A stretch of 29,700 bases of DNA from a bacterium. Lineage in GTDB: Bacteria; Verrucomicrobiota; Verrucomicrobiia; Methylacidiphilales; Verrucolacustridaceae. Position 1 is the first letter of the stretch, and each line of letters opens with the position of its first letter. Location of the stretch: positions 1 through 29,700 of the forward strand of contig RFWS01000003.1 of assembly GCA_009921985.1 (NCBI GenBank), given 5' to 3'. A program made the position numbers and the translations under genes. A model generated the notes under the pieces. That model had not been told where the DNA came from, did not search any database, and saw only the letters and a program-made list of their open reading frames with translations. Shown here piece by piece: positions 15,920-22,608 of this stretch.

Positions 15920-16689
15920 ATTCCCATCACGCTATAGCCGGAATCCACGTACAGCGTCTGCCCCGTCACTCCCGCCCCGCCATCCGAAGCCAAGAAAACG
16001 CCCATGGCTCCCAATTCCTCCAAGGTGATGTTTCTTTTGAGGGGCGCGTGCTGTTCGTAATGGGTGAGCATCGCGGAAAATCCGCTAATGCCCCGGGCCG
16101 CCAGCGTGTTGACAGGTCCGGCGCTGATCGCATTCACGCGGATTTTTTTAGGTCCCAGATCGTATGCCAAATAACGCACGCTGGCCTCCAGGGCGGCCTT
16201 GGCCACCCCCATCACATTGTAGTGAGGCACCACTTTCTCCGCTCCGTAATAACTCATCGTTACCACACTCCCCCCGTGCGTCATCAATGGGACGGCGGAG
16301 CGCGTTACGGCCACCAAGGAATAGGCGCTGATGTCGTGCGCCACCCGGAAAGCCTCACGGGATGTGTCCAAAAAAACCCCCTCGAGGGCTTCCTTGGGCG
16401 CAAAAGCCACACTATGAAGCAAGAGATCCACCCGGGATGTCTTGCTCTTCACGAATGCGAAAAACCTGGTGATATCCTCGTCCCGACTGACATCACAAGG
16501 CGCCACCGGAGTATCCGCGCCAAACGTGGCCGCCAGTTCCTCGACGTTCTCCTTCAAACGGTCCCCTTGGTAGTTGAAAATCAGTTTGGCTCCGGCCTGC
16601 GCCCACGCTTGGGCAATGCCCCAGGCAATGCTCCGCTTGTTGGCCACTCCGAAGACCACCGCCGTTTTGCCGTCGAGAATCTTGCTCAC
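15916..16689 (-). CDS. fabI: Enoyl-[acyl-carrier-protein] reductase (NADH), FabI
   Basis: A 257-residue SDR-type enzyme that reduces trans-2-enoyl-ACP in the last step of each fatty-acid elongation cycle. The atypical nucleotide-binding motif GVANKRSIAWGIA (14-26) is specific to FabI. Y147/Y148, Y157 and K164 (YNVMGVAK) form the catalytic Y-x6-K arrangement. The motif ISAGPVNTLAARGI follows, and the C-terminus GQTLYVDSGYSVMGM is characteristic. The length is normal. ATG at 16689 is divergent from the TerC gene with 96 bases between. It is followed by the overlapping HAD phosphatase gene. Confidence 0.95.
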   Translation of the reverse strand: MSKILDGKTAVVFGVANKRSIAWGIAQAWAQAGAKLIFNYQGDRLKENVEELAATFGADTPVAPCDVSRDEDITRFFAFVKSKTSRVDLLLHSVAFAPKEALEGVFLDTSREAFRVAHDISAYSLVAVTRSAVPLMTHGGSVVTMSYYGAEKVVPHYNVMGVAKAALEASVRYLAYDLGPKKIRVNAISAGPVNTLAARGISGFSAMLTHYEQHAPLKRNITLEELGAMGVFLASDGGAGVTGQTLYVDSGYSVMGM

Positions 16690-16785
16690 GTGACATCAAA
16701 GTGCCTGCAATGGCCCCTCCCTGTCACGCCCGGACTCCGGTCTCTTGCTCCTTGCCCGGAACAACCGGAAGCGGGAGTGTGGGGC

Positions 16786-17715
16786 ATGGAAACGGGCTGG
16801 CATCTTGGCTGGGTGGCGTTTGGGCCGATCGTCCTGGCGCTTTTGGTGGCAGATTTGGTTCTTTTCCACCGTGATCCCCGCCCGGTGGATTTTCAGCGCT
16901 CCCTCCGCGCCACTCTGGGTTGGGTGCTACTCGCCTCCGCTTTTGGCGGTTTGGTGGCTTTCACCCTGGGAACCCACGCTGCCATGGAATTTTTCGCGGG
17001 CTATGCAGTCGAACTGTCGCTGAGCGTGGACAATGTTTTTGTCTTCGCGGTGCTGCTCCGCTACTTTGCCGTCCCGGAGCGAGCTCAGTTTCCGGCCCTG
17101 TTTTGGGGCATCATCGGGGCCCTCTTTCTCCGGGCCCTCTTCATTTTCAGCGGCATCGCCCTTCTCAACCGCTTCCAATGGTTGATTTTTTTGTTCGGGG
17201 GTTTGCTTGTCGTCACCGGATGGAAACTCCTCAAGGGAGACGGGGACGACAAGGTTCAGCCTGAAAAAAACATCCTCGTCCGGCTGGGGCGCCGCTGGCT
17301 GCCGCTCACCAGCGAATACCATGGTACCCGTTTTTGGGTACGGCAAGGGGGCCGATGGGTGGGCACCCCGCTCGTCCTGGTGCTTCTGGCTATTGGCACC
17401 ACCGATCTGGTTTTTGCCATCGATTCGATTCCGGCGATCCTCGCCATCACCCGGGATCCATTTATCGTCCTGACCTCCAATGCCTTCGCCGTGCTCGGAC
17501 TTCGTGCCCTTTATTTTGCCATCGCCGGTCTGATCAAACTTTTCCGCCACCTAAATATCGGCTTAGCAGTGATCCTGGCCTTTATCGGGCTGAAAATGAT
17601 TGCCTCCCCTTGGATTCACCTGCCCATCACCCTGACCCTCGGGTTTGTTCTGACAGTATTGGCCACCGCCATCCTGACTTCCATCTTGCAAAAACCCCGT
17701 CACCCCCAAGAGTAG
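16786..17715 (+). CDS. TerC/Alx-family integral membrane protein (probable metal exporter)
   Basis: A 309-residue membrane protein with about eight or nine spans. The two family signatures are present: ELSLSVDNVFVF (76-87, D82) and TTDLVFAIDSIPA (205-217, D207 and D213), whose acidic residues are thought to bind the transported cation. Alx/TerC proteins export Mn2+ and are linked to tellurite resistance and metallation of secreted proteins. I start at the ATG at 16786, which opens directly onto the first span; the frame is open far upstream but only as a shadow of fabI. I looked for a yybP-ykoY manganese riboswitch in 16690-16785 and saw no convincing match. It is followed by an AT-rich spacer. 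Confidence 0.9.
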   Translation: METGWHLGWVAFGPIVLALLVADLVLFHRDPRPVDFQRSLRATLGWVLLASAFGGLVAFTLGTHAAMEFFAGYAVELSLSVDNVFVFAVLLRYFAVPERAQFPALFWGIIGALFLRALFIFSGIALLNRFQWLIFLFGGLLVVTGWKLLKGDGDDKVQPEKNILVRLGRRWLPLTSEYHGTRFWVRQGGRWVGTPLVLVLLAIGTTDLVFAIDSIPAILAITRDPFIVLTSNAFAVLGLRALYFAIAGLIKLFRHLNIGLAVILAFIGLKMIASPWIHLPITLTLGFVLTVLATAILTSILQKPRHPQE

Positions 17716-17742
17716 ATTGCCCTATCCTTGGTTTCGCTAAAA

Positions 17743-17769
17743 TTGGGACTTTTAAGATAGTTTTATAAT
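17743..17769 (+). promoter_or_regulatory. Candidate sigma-70-type promoter
   Basis: In the AT-rich spacer 17716-17858, a perfect TATAAT (17764-17769) is preceded by TTGGGA (17743-17748) with a 15-base gap. This is shorter than the ideal 17, so the -35 assignment is weak. It would drive the glucosaminidase-like gene with a leader of roughly 80 bases. The rest of the spacer holds no other structure I can identify. Confidence 0.4.
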
Positions 17770-17858
17770 CCTGAATTGCAACATTTTATGTAATTTGTTA
17801 CCTGGTTTTACAAGGTGGTTTGTTTGACCGACGGGTCCTTCCCCTTTTAAACTTCCGC

Positions 17859-18734
17859 ATGCCACAGGTCATCGATTTGACCCAGGCGGTGGCCAAAAAG
17901 ACCTTCCACAAGAAGACCCCCTTCCGCCTCGGGTTGTTTGGCACCCTCGTCGTCTCCAATCTCTTATGGTTGGCGCTCTTCGGGTTGGCGGTGTTTTCGC
18001 TGATTGGCGTGACCCGGTTTTCTGCCGCCCTCTCCAAAAGCTATCTCGAGGAAAAATGGAAGACTCTCCAGGACCGCTTGGCCCAGCGACGGGAATTGCA
18101 GGAACGGGACCTGCAGATCGCCCGCCTGATCGCCTCCCAGAATTCAGCCACCACAGACGTGCTTGGATTGGCCAGTCGTATCTCCAAAATTCTGGACTCT
18201 GCCAATGGCCGGCAACGCCGGTTTCTTGAATCCGCCATCCCGGAAGCCATGATGATTCAAACTACCACCCAGATCCCCGCCTCGGCGGTCATCGCCATGG
18301 CCATTTTCGAGTCCGGCTACGGAAACAGTATTCTGGCCAAGGAGTACAACAACTACTTTGGCATGAAAGCCTTTGACAGTTGGACCGGACCCCGCGCTCT
18401 CAATATGCCCACCCGGGATGAAGGGATCGAAACCACCGCCGACTTTCGCGCTTATTCGAGCCTGGGAGCCGGCTTCAAAGGGTACGCCGAGTTTCTCTTA
18501 AGCAACGACCGCTATAGCCGCCACGTCGGAGAAAAATCCGGAGTGAAGTTTGTCTCTAAAATCCTGTCTTCGGGCTACTGCCCGGATCCCCAATACCTCT
18601 CCCACATCCAGGCCATCATCGAAAAGCACGGCCTGGATCGCCTGGACGCCGCCTTGGAAACCATCGTGGAGAACAAGGAAGCCGTCGCGGGAACCAGCCC
18701 GGATTCGACGGATGCCGCTGGCGTCAAAAACTGA
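17859..18734 (+). CDS. Membrane-anchored glucosaminidase-like (GH73/FlgJ-type) protein
   Basis: A 291-residue protein. After a basic N-terminus there is one span (about residues 28-50), then a charged, probably coiled-coil stretch (about 58-95), then a lysozyme-like domain of the glucosaminidase/GH73 type (about 118-260). IPASAVIAMAIFESGYGNS puts the candidate catalytic glutamate at E151, and EYNNYFGMKA (162-171) is the matching family motif. The ending around YAEFLLSNDRY also fits. It would cleave the glycan strand of peptidoglycan on the periplasmic side while tethered to the inner membrane. The ATG at 17859 is preferred; a TTG at 17820 would add 13 residues. It has its own AT-rich upstream region and a convergent neighbour two bases after its end. 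Confidence 0.8.
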   Translation: MPQVIDLTQAVAKKTFHKKTPFRLGLFGTLVVSNLLWLALFGLAVFSLIGVTRFSAALSKSYLEEKWKTLQDRLAQRRELQERDLQIARLIASQNSATTDVLGLASRISKILDSANGRQRRFLESAIPEAMMIQTTTQIPASAVIAMAIFESGYGNSILAKEYNNYFGMKAFDSWTGPRALNMPTRDEGIETTADFRAYSSLGAGFKGYAEFLLSNDRYSRHVGEKSGVKFVSKILSSGYCPDPQYLSHIQAIIEKHGLDRLDAALETIVENKEAVAGTSPDSTDAAGVKN

Positions 18735-18735
18735 C

Positions 18736-19161
18736 TTAACCGTCCGCGCAGGAAATGGCCAATGCGGTTGCCGGCTTGATCTCCAGCAACAAATAACGCC
18801 AGTTGCCCGTCGGACTTTTTTCCGCCCTTAATTTGACCGCCGCGTGTCCTTTGGAACCCATCAAGGTGAACTCCAGCCGGGCACTTCCCTGATCCGGAAG
18901 ATCTTCCAGTTCCCCAGTGACGGCCCAACCGGTCCGTAGCGGTGCGCCCAACACCTCCTGCACCCTGGTATCGGCGGCGATCCGGTTCATGGCCTCAGTC
19001 ATGACCGGGGTTCTCTTCAGCATCCGGTAGCTGATGTCTAGCGTGAGCAGACCAAATCCGAAAATTCCCGTGATCATCCCGATTAGACCCAGAAAAATCC
19101 ACCTTCTGGATTTTTGCTCCCAAGCCATCAGTTCGGCTTGGGTCATGAGCTTTCCGGGCAT
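18736..19161 (-). CDS. Coa1/Tim21-like single-span membrane protein
   Basis: A 141-residue protein: a short cytosolic N-terminus ending in KSRRW, one span (about residues 21-42), then a small periplasmic domain. The domain reads VQEVLGAPLRTGW, then a beta-rich part with RLEFTLMGSKGHAAVKLRAEK and a final YLLLEI strand. This pattern matches the Coa1-like family (cytochrome oxidase complex assembly 1), small membrane proteins linked in mitochondria to respiratory complex assembly. In bacteria their role is unproven. The start could be ATG 19161, ATG 19146 (GGAAAG just upstream) or GTG 19197. It is divergent from the DHPS-like gene. Confidence 0.6.
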   Translation of the reverse strand: MPGKLMTQAELMAWEQKSRRWIFLGLIGMITGIFGFGLLTLDISYRMLKRTPVMTEAMNRIAADTRVQEVLGAPLRTGWAVTGELEDLPDQGSARLEFTLMGSKGHAAVKLRAEKSPTGNWRYLLLEIKPATALAISCADG

Positions 19162-19240
19162 CCGGCAACGATGTCGCCATGACTCCTGTTCGTCCACCCC
19201 CGCTATCGCTCGCCCAGAGAAGAACTTCTAACCTTCCTGG

Positions 19241-20131
19241 ATGCTTTCCCTTGAGTCACTGGCGGCTCTGGCCCATGCCCATGCCAAGGATTTATCCGCC
19301 GGGGTTCGGGAATTTACTCTCAAGGGTCACTCCTTTGCCGGATCCACCCGGCCGCACTTGATGGGCGTGGTCAACCTAAGCCCGGACTCCTGGTACCGGG
19401 AAAGCGTTGTCCTTTCCACCGCGTCGGCTGTCGAGCGCGTCCGTAAACTTCGCACCGAAGGGGCTCACCTCATCGACCTCGGCGCCGAATCCTCTTTGGC
19501 ACACGCCGACCGCGTGGACGCAGAGGCACAAAAAAGGATCCTCCTTCCGGTTTTGCGTGAGCTGGCTGCGGAAGGACATCTCTTTTCCGTGGAAACCTAC
19601 CAAACCGCCACCGCCCGCGCCTGTTTGGAGGCCGGCGCTGCGGTGTTGAACCTCACCGGCACCCGACCTTCCGAGGAGATTTACCGCATGGCCGAAGACC
19701 ATGCCGCCGGCATCATCCTTTGCTACGTTCAGGGTCCTAATGTCCGTGAAGTCGGGGATTTCGTCCGGTCTCCCGATCATGCCGCTACCCTGCGGGATTA
19801 TTTTCAAAGGGAAATTGACCGGGCGGTCTCGGCAGGGGTCAAGGCAATCTGGATCGATCCCGGTCTCGGCTTCTATTACCGCAACCTTCAGGACAGCGCG
19901 GACCGCATTCGCTACCAGGCGGAAACCTTTCTGAACACGTTCCGCCTTCGCACCCTCGGTTGGCCGGTCTGCCATGCCCTGCCCCACGCCTTCGAGTTTT
20001 TTGGCGAGGAGGTTCGGACGGCAGAATCCCTCTTTGCGGTCTTGGCTATCCTTGGAAAAACTGATCTCCTCCGCACCCACGAAATTGCCAAAGTCCGGGC
20101 GGTCGCCCGTACCCTCGCGGTCCTTTCATGA
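19241..20131 (+). CDS. Divergent dihydropteroate synthase homologue (pterin-binding TIM barrel)
   Basis: A 296-residue protein that follows the DHPS fold order but with altered active-site motifs. HLMGVVNLSPDSW (39-51) corresponds to MGILNVTPDSF, with N45 kept. GAESSLAH (81-88) stands where GGESTRPG is expected, losing the Arg and Pro of the mobile loop. SVET (116-119) replaces SVDT. N137 and DPGLGF (206-211) are kept. The S-R-K segment that supplies the sulfa/pABA-contacting lysine is absent, with LPHAFEFFG in its place. R278 and H280 near the end match the R-x-H motif. It probably binds a pterin but may not make dihydropteroate by the standard route. The stop overlaps the SDR start (ATGA). 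Alternative: a folP that has simply diverged. Confidence 0.75.
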   Translation: MLSLESLAALAHAHAKDLSAGVREFTLKGHSFAGSTRPHLMGVVNLSPDSWYRESVVLSTASAVERVRKLRTEGAHLIDLGAESSLAHADRVDAEAQKRILLPVLRELAAEGHLFSVETYQTATARACLEAGAAVLNLTGTRPSEEIYRMAEDHAAGIILCYVQGPNVREVGDFVRSPDHAATLRDYFQREIDRAVSAGVKAIWIDPGLGFYYRNLQDSADRIRYQAETFLNTFRLRTLGWPVCHALPHAFEFFGEEVRTAESLFAVLAILGKTDLLRTHEIAKVRAVARTLAVLS

Positions 20132-20853
20132 AAGAAACCGCCCCTCCGGTTGCCTTGATCACGGGTGCTTCCCGTGGGCTCGGTGCCTTCTTGGCTTGGG
20201 AACTTGCCCGGGATGGGTATGCCGTCGGGATTCATCATCGCGGGGGCAAAGGCTCAGCGGACCGGTTGGTTCGGTTGATCCGAAAGGAAAGCGGCATTGC
20301 CGAGCTTTTTTACGGGGACCTCGCTATCCCGGCTCAAGTCGATTCTGTTTTTCGCAAGGTTCGGGCCAGGTTTGGCCGGATCGATGTTCTTGTTAACAAC
20401 ACCGGCACCTACCGTCCGGTTCCCCTGTTACGTGCCCGGGTCGAGGATTGGCGGACAGGGCTCGACAGCACGGCTACGGCCACATTTTTGGCCATCCGCG
20501 CAGCTTTGCCCCTGTTTCCCAAAACTGGTGGCCGGATCGTCAATCTGGGGGATTCGGCCTGCGAAAAACTCACCGCCCGCAAAATGGCTCCGGGGTATCA
20601 CGTGGGGAAAGTCGGTGTCCATTTATTGACCCGCTCTTTCGCGGCTCAGCTGATCCGGCGCAAAATCACCGTGAACACGGTCTCGCCGGGTTATCTGGAA
20701 AACAGCATCGATCTGCCACCATCTGGCCAACTTCCTTCCAACCGGCCCGTCCGTTTTTCCGAAGTGGCCTCGGCGATCCGCTACCTGCTGTCCCGGGAGG
20801 CGGACCAAGTCACCGGGTCCAACCTGATCATTTCCGGAGGGTGGAATCTTTGA
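20128..20853 (+). CDS. Short-chain dehydrogenase/reductase, pteridine-reductase/FolM-like
   Basis: A 241-residue SDR. The NADPH-binding motif TGASRGLG is at 12-19, NNTG at 90-93 (variant of NNAG), and the active site has Y157-x3-K161 with N140/D142-S143 upstream. The run ITVNTVSPGYLENSIDLP and the ending GSNLIISGGWNL resemble PTR1/FolM-type pterin reductases and related FabG-like enzymes. Translational coupling to the DHPS-like gene is the stronger hint that it reduces a pterin or dihydrofolate-type compound. FabG-type ketoacyl reduction remains possible. The stop is one base from the stop of the convergent epimerase-like gene. Confidence 0.75.
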   Translation: MKETAPPVALITGASRGLGAFLAWELARDGYAVGIHHRGGKGSADRLVRLIRKESGIAELFYGDLAIPAQVDSVFRKVRARFGRIDVLVNNTGTYRPVPLLRARVEDWRTGLDSTATATFLAIRAALPLFPKTGGRIVNLGDSACEKLTARKMAPGYHVGKVGVHLLTRSFAAQLIRRKITVNTVSPGYLENSIDLPPSGQLPSNRPVRFSEVASAIRYLLSREADQVTGSNLIISGGWNL

Positions 20854-20854
20854 G

Positions 20855-21628
20855 TTAGGCCGAAGGGAGGTCTTTGTCCGGAAGGGTGGCCCCCGGGACC
20901 CAGCCAAGGGCCCGCAGTCGAGCGTTGCTAACCCGTTTATTCCGACGCGTCCTCCGCCCGCTTTCCGCCCAGCTTCCTCCGGATTGCCCACGCCTTCTGG
21001 GTTCATCCTCACAGACATTGAAAACACGGCCAGGGTTTCGCAGGGCGATTCCCACCGCCCGGGCGGCATCTTGCCCATGCACGAGATTCAGCCACCGCTC
21101 AGGTCCGCCTCCCCCGGCGGCAACAACCCGCCCTCCTCCGTACAACCCCGCACAACGCAAGACCGTGCCCCGGGCGTCCAGACAGGCCTGCTCGGCCTGC
21201 ACCATCGCCGTGGTTCGAGGATCAGTCGCCAATGGCGAGTCCTCATCAACCCATCCACCCGACTCCTCCGCATAAACCGAAGTGGAGGAAATGTAGACAA
21301 AAGGAATCCTCCTCTTTTTCACCCAACAGGCCGCCCGCACGGCTCCTTGACGATGAACCCTTTCGAATTCTTCTTCGGAACGTTCCCGGGAAGGCGCGAT
21401 CAACCAAACCGCCGCTTCGCATTCCGGGGCTCGGTTCAACCAAAAGCCACCCTCGACCGCATCGATCGCCCTCACCGAGGGATATTCAGGACGTAACGCG
21501 TCGGCCGAAGCCTCGGTTCGCACCACCGGAAGAATCTCCCAGCCGCCCCGCCGGGCCTCCTCGGCCACCCACCGCCCAAGAAAACCCGCCCCGAAAACCG
21601 CTAAGCGGGGACGGGGGAAACTCGCCAT
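20855..21628 (-). CDS. NAD(P)-dependent epimerase/dehydratase-like protein (YeeZ-like)
   Basis: A 257-residue Rossmann-fold protein: GAGFLGRWVAEEA (13-25) is the dinucleotide-binding loop, then ISSTSVYAEESG with a downstream conserved core, LRCAGLYGGGR, LNLVHGQDAARA and a C-terminal NKRVSNARLRALGW. These features match the YeeZ/extended-SDR group, whose substrates are mostly unknown. Two stretches look shorter than usual: after LYGGGR, and between FNVCEDEP and NKRVSN, where a Gly/Ser/Arg-rich linker of about 20 residues replaces a helical section. These may be natural trimming or degradation. ATG at 21628 is 31 bases from the divergent tRNA-Ser. Confidence 0.7.
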   Translation of the reverse strand: MASFPRPRLAVFGAGFLGRWVAEEARRGGWEILPVVRTEASADALRPEYPSVRAIDAVEGGFWLNRAPECEAAVWLIAPSRERSEEEFERVHRQGAVRAACWVKKRRIPFVYISSTSVYAEESGGWVDEDSPLATDPRTTAMVQAEQACLDARGTVLRCAGLYGGGRVVAAGGGGPERWLNLVHGQDAARAVGIALRNPGRVFNVCEDEPRRRGQSGGSWAESGRRTRRNKRVSNARLRALGWVPGATLPDKDLPSA

Positions 21629-21659
21629 CCGTCCTTTTTTCCTCTAAGGAGATTCTCTC

Positions 21660-21746
21660 GGACGAGTGGCGGAGTGGTTGAACGCGGCGGTCTTGAAAAC
21701 CGCAGGCGCCGCAAGGCGCTCGTAGGTTCGAATCCTACCTCGTCCG
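21660..21746 (+). tRNA. tRNA-Ser(UGA)
   Basis: An 87-base tRNA. The acceptor stem GGACGAG (21660-21666) pairs with CTCGTCC (21739-21745), followed by discriminator G, as expected for serine. The anticodon arm is GCGGT-CTTGAAA-ACCGC, with TGA as anticodon. A long variable arm (GGCGCCGCAAGGCGCT region) confirms a class II tRNA, and the T arm GTAGG-TTCGAAT-CCTAC is perfect. The 3' CCA is not encoded. It decodes UCA and related serine codons. Confidence 0.97.
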
Positions 21747-21751
21747 CCCTG

Positions 21752-22177
21752 TTATCCGCGCAAGTGGTAGTGTCCGGGCCCGATTTTCTTCAAACCCCGG
21801 ATCTTTTTCACGTTCTGATAAAACCAGGTGTCCAGACGCTGGCGCTGAATGTTCATCTTTGCCGCCAAATCCTTGATCTTGAGACCGGCCCTTCCGGCCC
21901 GCTTGAGGTTTTTCAACACCACGTCCCGCAGCCCCCCCCGGCGACCGAATTTACGGCCCGTGGAACGACGACCCTTGGGCCGTCCACGACGACCAGGGGG
22001 ACGACCCCGCCCGGAGGCGATCCGGCGGGCCCGGCGGGCGACATAAGACGCCCCCGCACCCACTACCTTGGCCACGGAACGCTCCACTTGGCCGAGTTTC
22101 TTCTCTAGGCTTTCTTTTCGGCGCAGAAGCTTGACAATCCGGCCGAACTCTTTGGCAGTCAATTTAGTTAGATCCAT
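21752..22177 (-). CDS. Basic AT-hook DNA-binding protein with C-terminal winged-helix-like domain
   Basis: A 141-residue, very basic protein. Residues 8-38 are heptad-like and probably form a coiled coil for dimerisation. Residues 56-71 (GRGRPPGRRGRPKGRR) hold two overlapping AT-hook cores (RGRP). The C-terminal section (83-140) is helical and ends NVKKIRGLKKIGPGHYHL, a pattern seen in small helix-turn-helix/winged-helix domains. The layout of coiled coil, basic linker, AT-hook and DNA-binding domain is like H-NS/Lsr2-type nucleoid proteins, though it is not homologous to them by eye. It probably binds AT-rich DNA and could act as an architectural repressor. A nested dyad overlaps its start codon. 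The stop lies five bases from tRNA-Ser. Confidence 0.7.
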   Translation of the reverse strand: MDLTKLTAKEFGRIVKLLRRKESLEKKLGQVERSVAKVVGAGASYVARRARRIASGRGRPPGRRGRPKGRRSTGRKFGRRGGLRDVVLKNLKRAGRAGLKIKDLAAKMNIQRQRLDTWFYQNVKKIRGLKKIGPGHYHLRG

Positions 22178-22206
22178 AAGTTAGAAAACCTAACGAATAT
22201 TCTAAC
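22167..22206 (-). promoter_or_regulatory. Nested GTTAG/CTAAC dyad over the start of the AT-hook gene (candidate operator)
   Basis: Four copies of one pentamer lie symmetrically: GTTAG at 22167-22171 and 22180-22184, then CTAAC at 22190-22194 and 22202-22206. The outer and inner pairs share a centre within half a base of 22187. The array covers the ATG (22175-22177) and the leader. On the minus strand, TAGAAT (22199-22204) could be a -10 box, so binding here would block transcription or initiation. Autoregulation by the adjacent DNA-binding protein is the simplest inference. Confidence 0.45.
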
Positions 22207-22216
22207 GATTCACCAG

Positions 22217-22255
22217 AAAAAAATACCCCATCAGGGTCAATCCCTGACGGGGTAT
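22217..22255 (-). terminator. Intrinsic terminator of the SWIB gene
   Basis: Arms 22223-22236 and 22242-22255 form a 14-bp stem (one G-U pair in the minus-strand RNA) with a five-base loop. On the minus strand the stem is followed directly by seven Ts (plus-strand As 22217-22223). It lies about 57 bases past the SWIB stop and separates that gene from the AT-hook gene. Confidence 0.85.
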
Positions 22256-22311
22256 CTCAAGCTCGCTTTCCCTTCAGAACGGAAAAAGTTCCGCCTTGGG
22301 GGAAGAAAGTC

Positions 22312-22569
22312 TTATTTGACGTGTTTGCTGGCGTACTTTGTCAGCTCAAACATGTTGGCGGAGCTCTTCCCGCCGAAAAGGGGCTTCAGCAACTCGTCCG
22401 CATGAATCATGCGCCTGTTTTTCTTGTCCTGCAGACCCTTTTTCTTGATGTGGGCCCACAGTTTTTTCGTCAGCTCGGTGCGGGGAAGCGGCTTGCTTCC
22501 AACGATTGCGGCGAGGACGGCGTCCGGCTGGACGGGTTTCATGAATGCTGCATTGGGTTTTCTAGCCAT
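22312..22569 (-). CDS. SWIB/MDM2-domain protein
   Basis: An 85-residue protein consisting almost only of a SWIB domain: MKPVQPDAVLAAIVG, then LPRTELTKKLWAHIKKKGLQD, NRRMIHADELLKPLFG and MFELTKYASKHV. All core positions of the fold (the L-W-x-YIK-like helix and the I-x-x-D-x-x-L-x-x-LF helix) are recognisable. In eukaryotes SWIB occurs in chromatin remodelling subunits. Among bacteria it is typical of Chlamydiae and other PVC members, where roles in DNA condensation or topoisomerase association have been proposed. The gene ends in a strong intrinsic terminator and starts 39 bases after the cofH stop, so it may share the cof transcript. Confidence 0.92.
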   Translation of the reverse strand: MARKPNAAFMKPVQPDAVLAAIVGSKPLPRTELTKKLWAHIKKKGLQDKKNRRMIHADELLKPLFGGKSSANMFELTKYASKHVK

Positions 22570-22608
22570 GGCTGTTTATGTCTCCTTGGTTTGGGTTTCG
22601 TTGACGAA

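Noticed and set aside
16690..16785. Possible yybP-ykoY manganese riboswitch before the TerC-family gene
   Set aside because: TerC genes are often controlled by it, but the 96-base spacer lacks the conserved paired elements as far as I can see, and it also has to hold the fabI promoter.
15862..16785. Long upstream extension of the TerC frame
   Set aside because: It is antisense to fabI, and the protein begins normally at the ATG at 16786.
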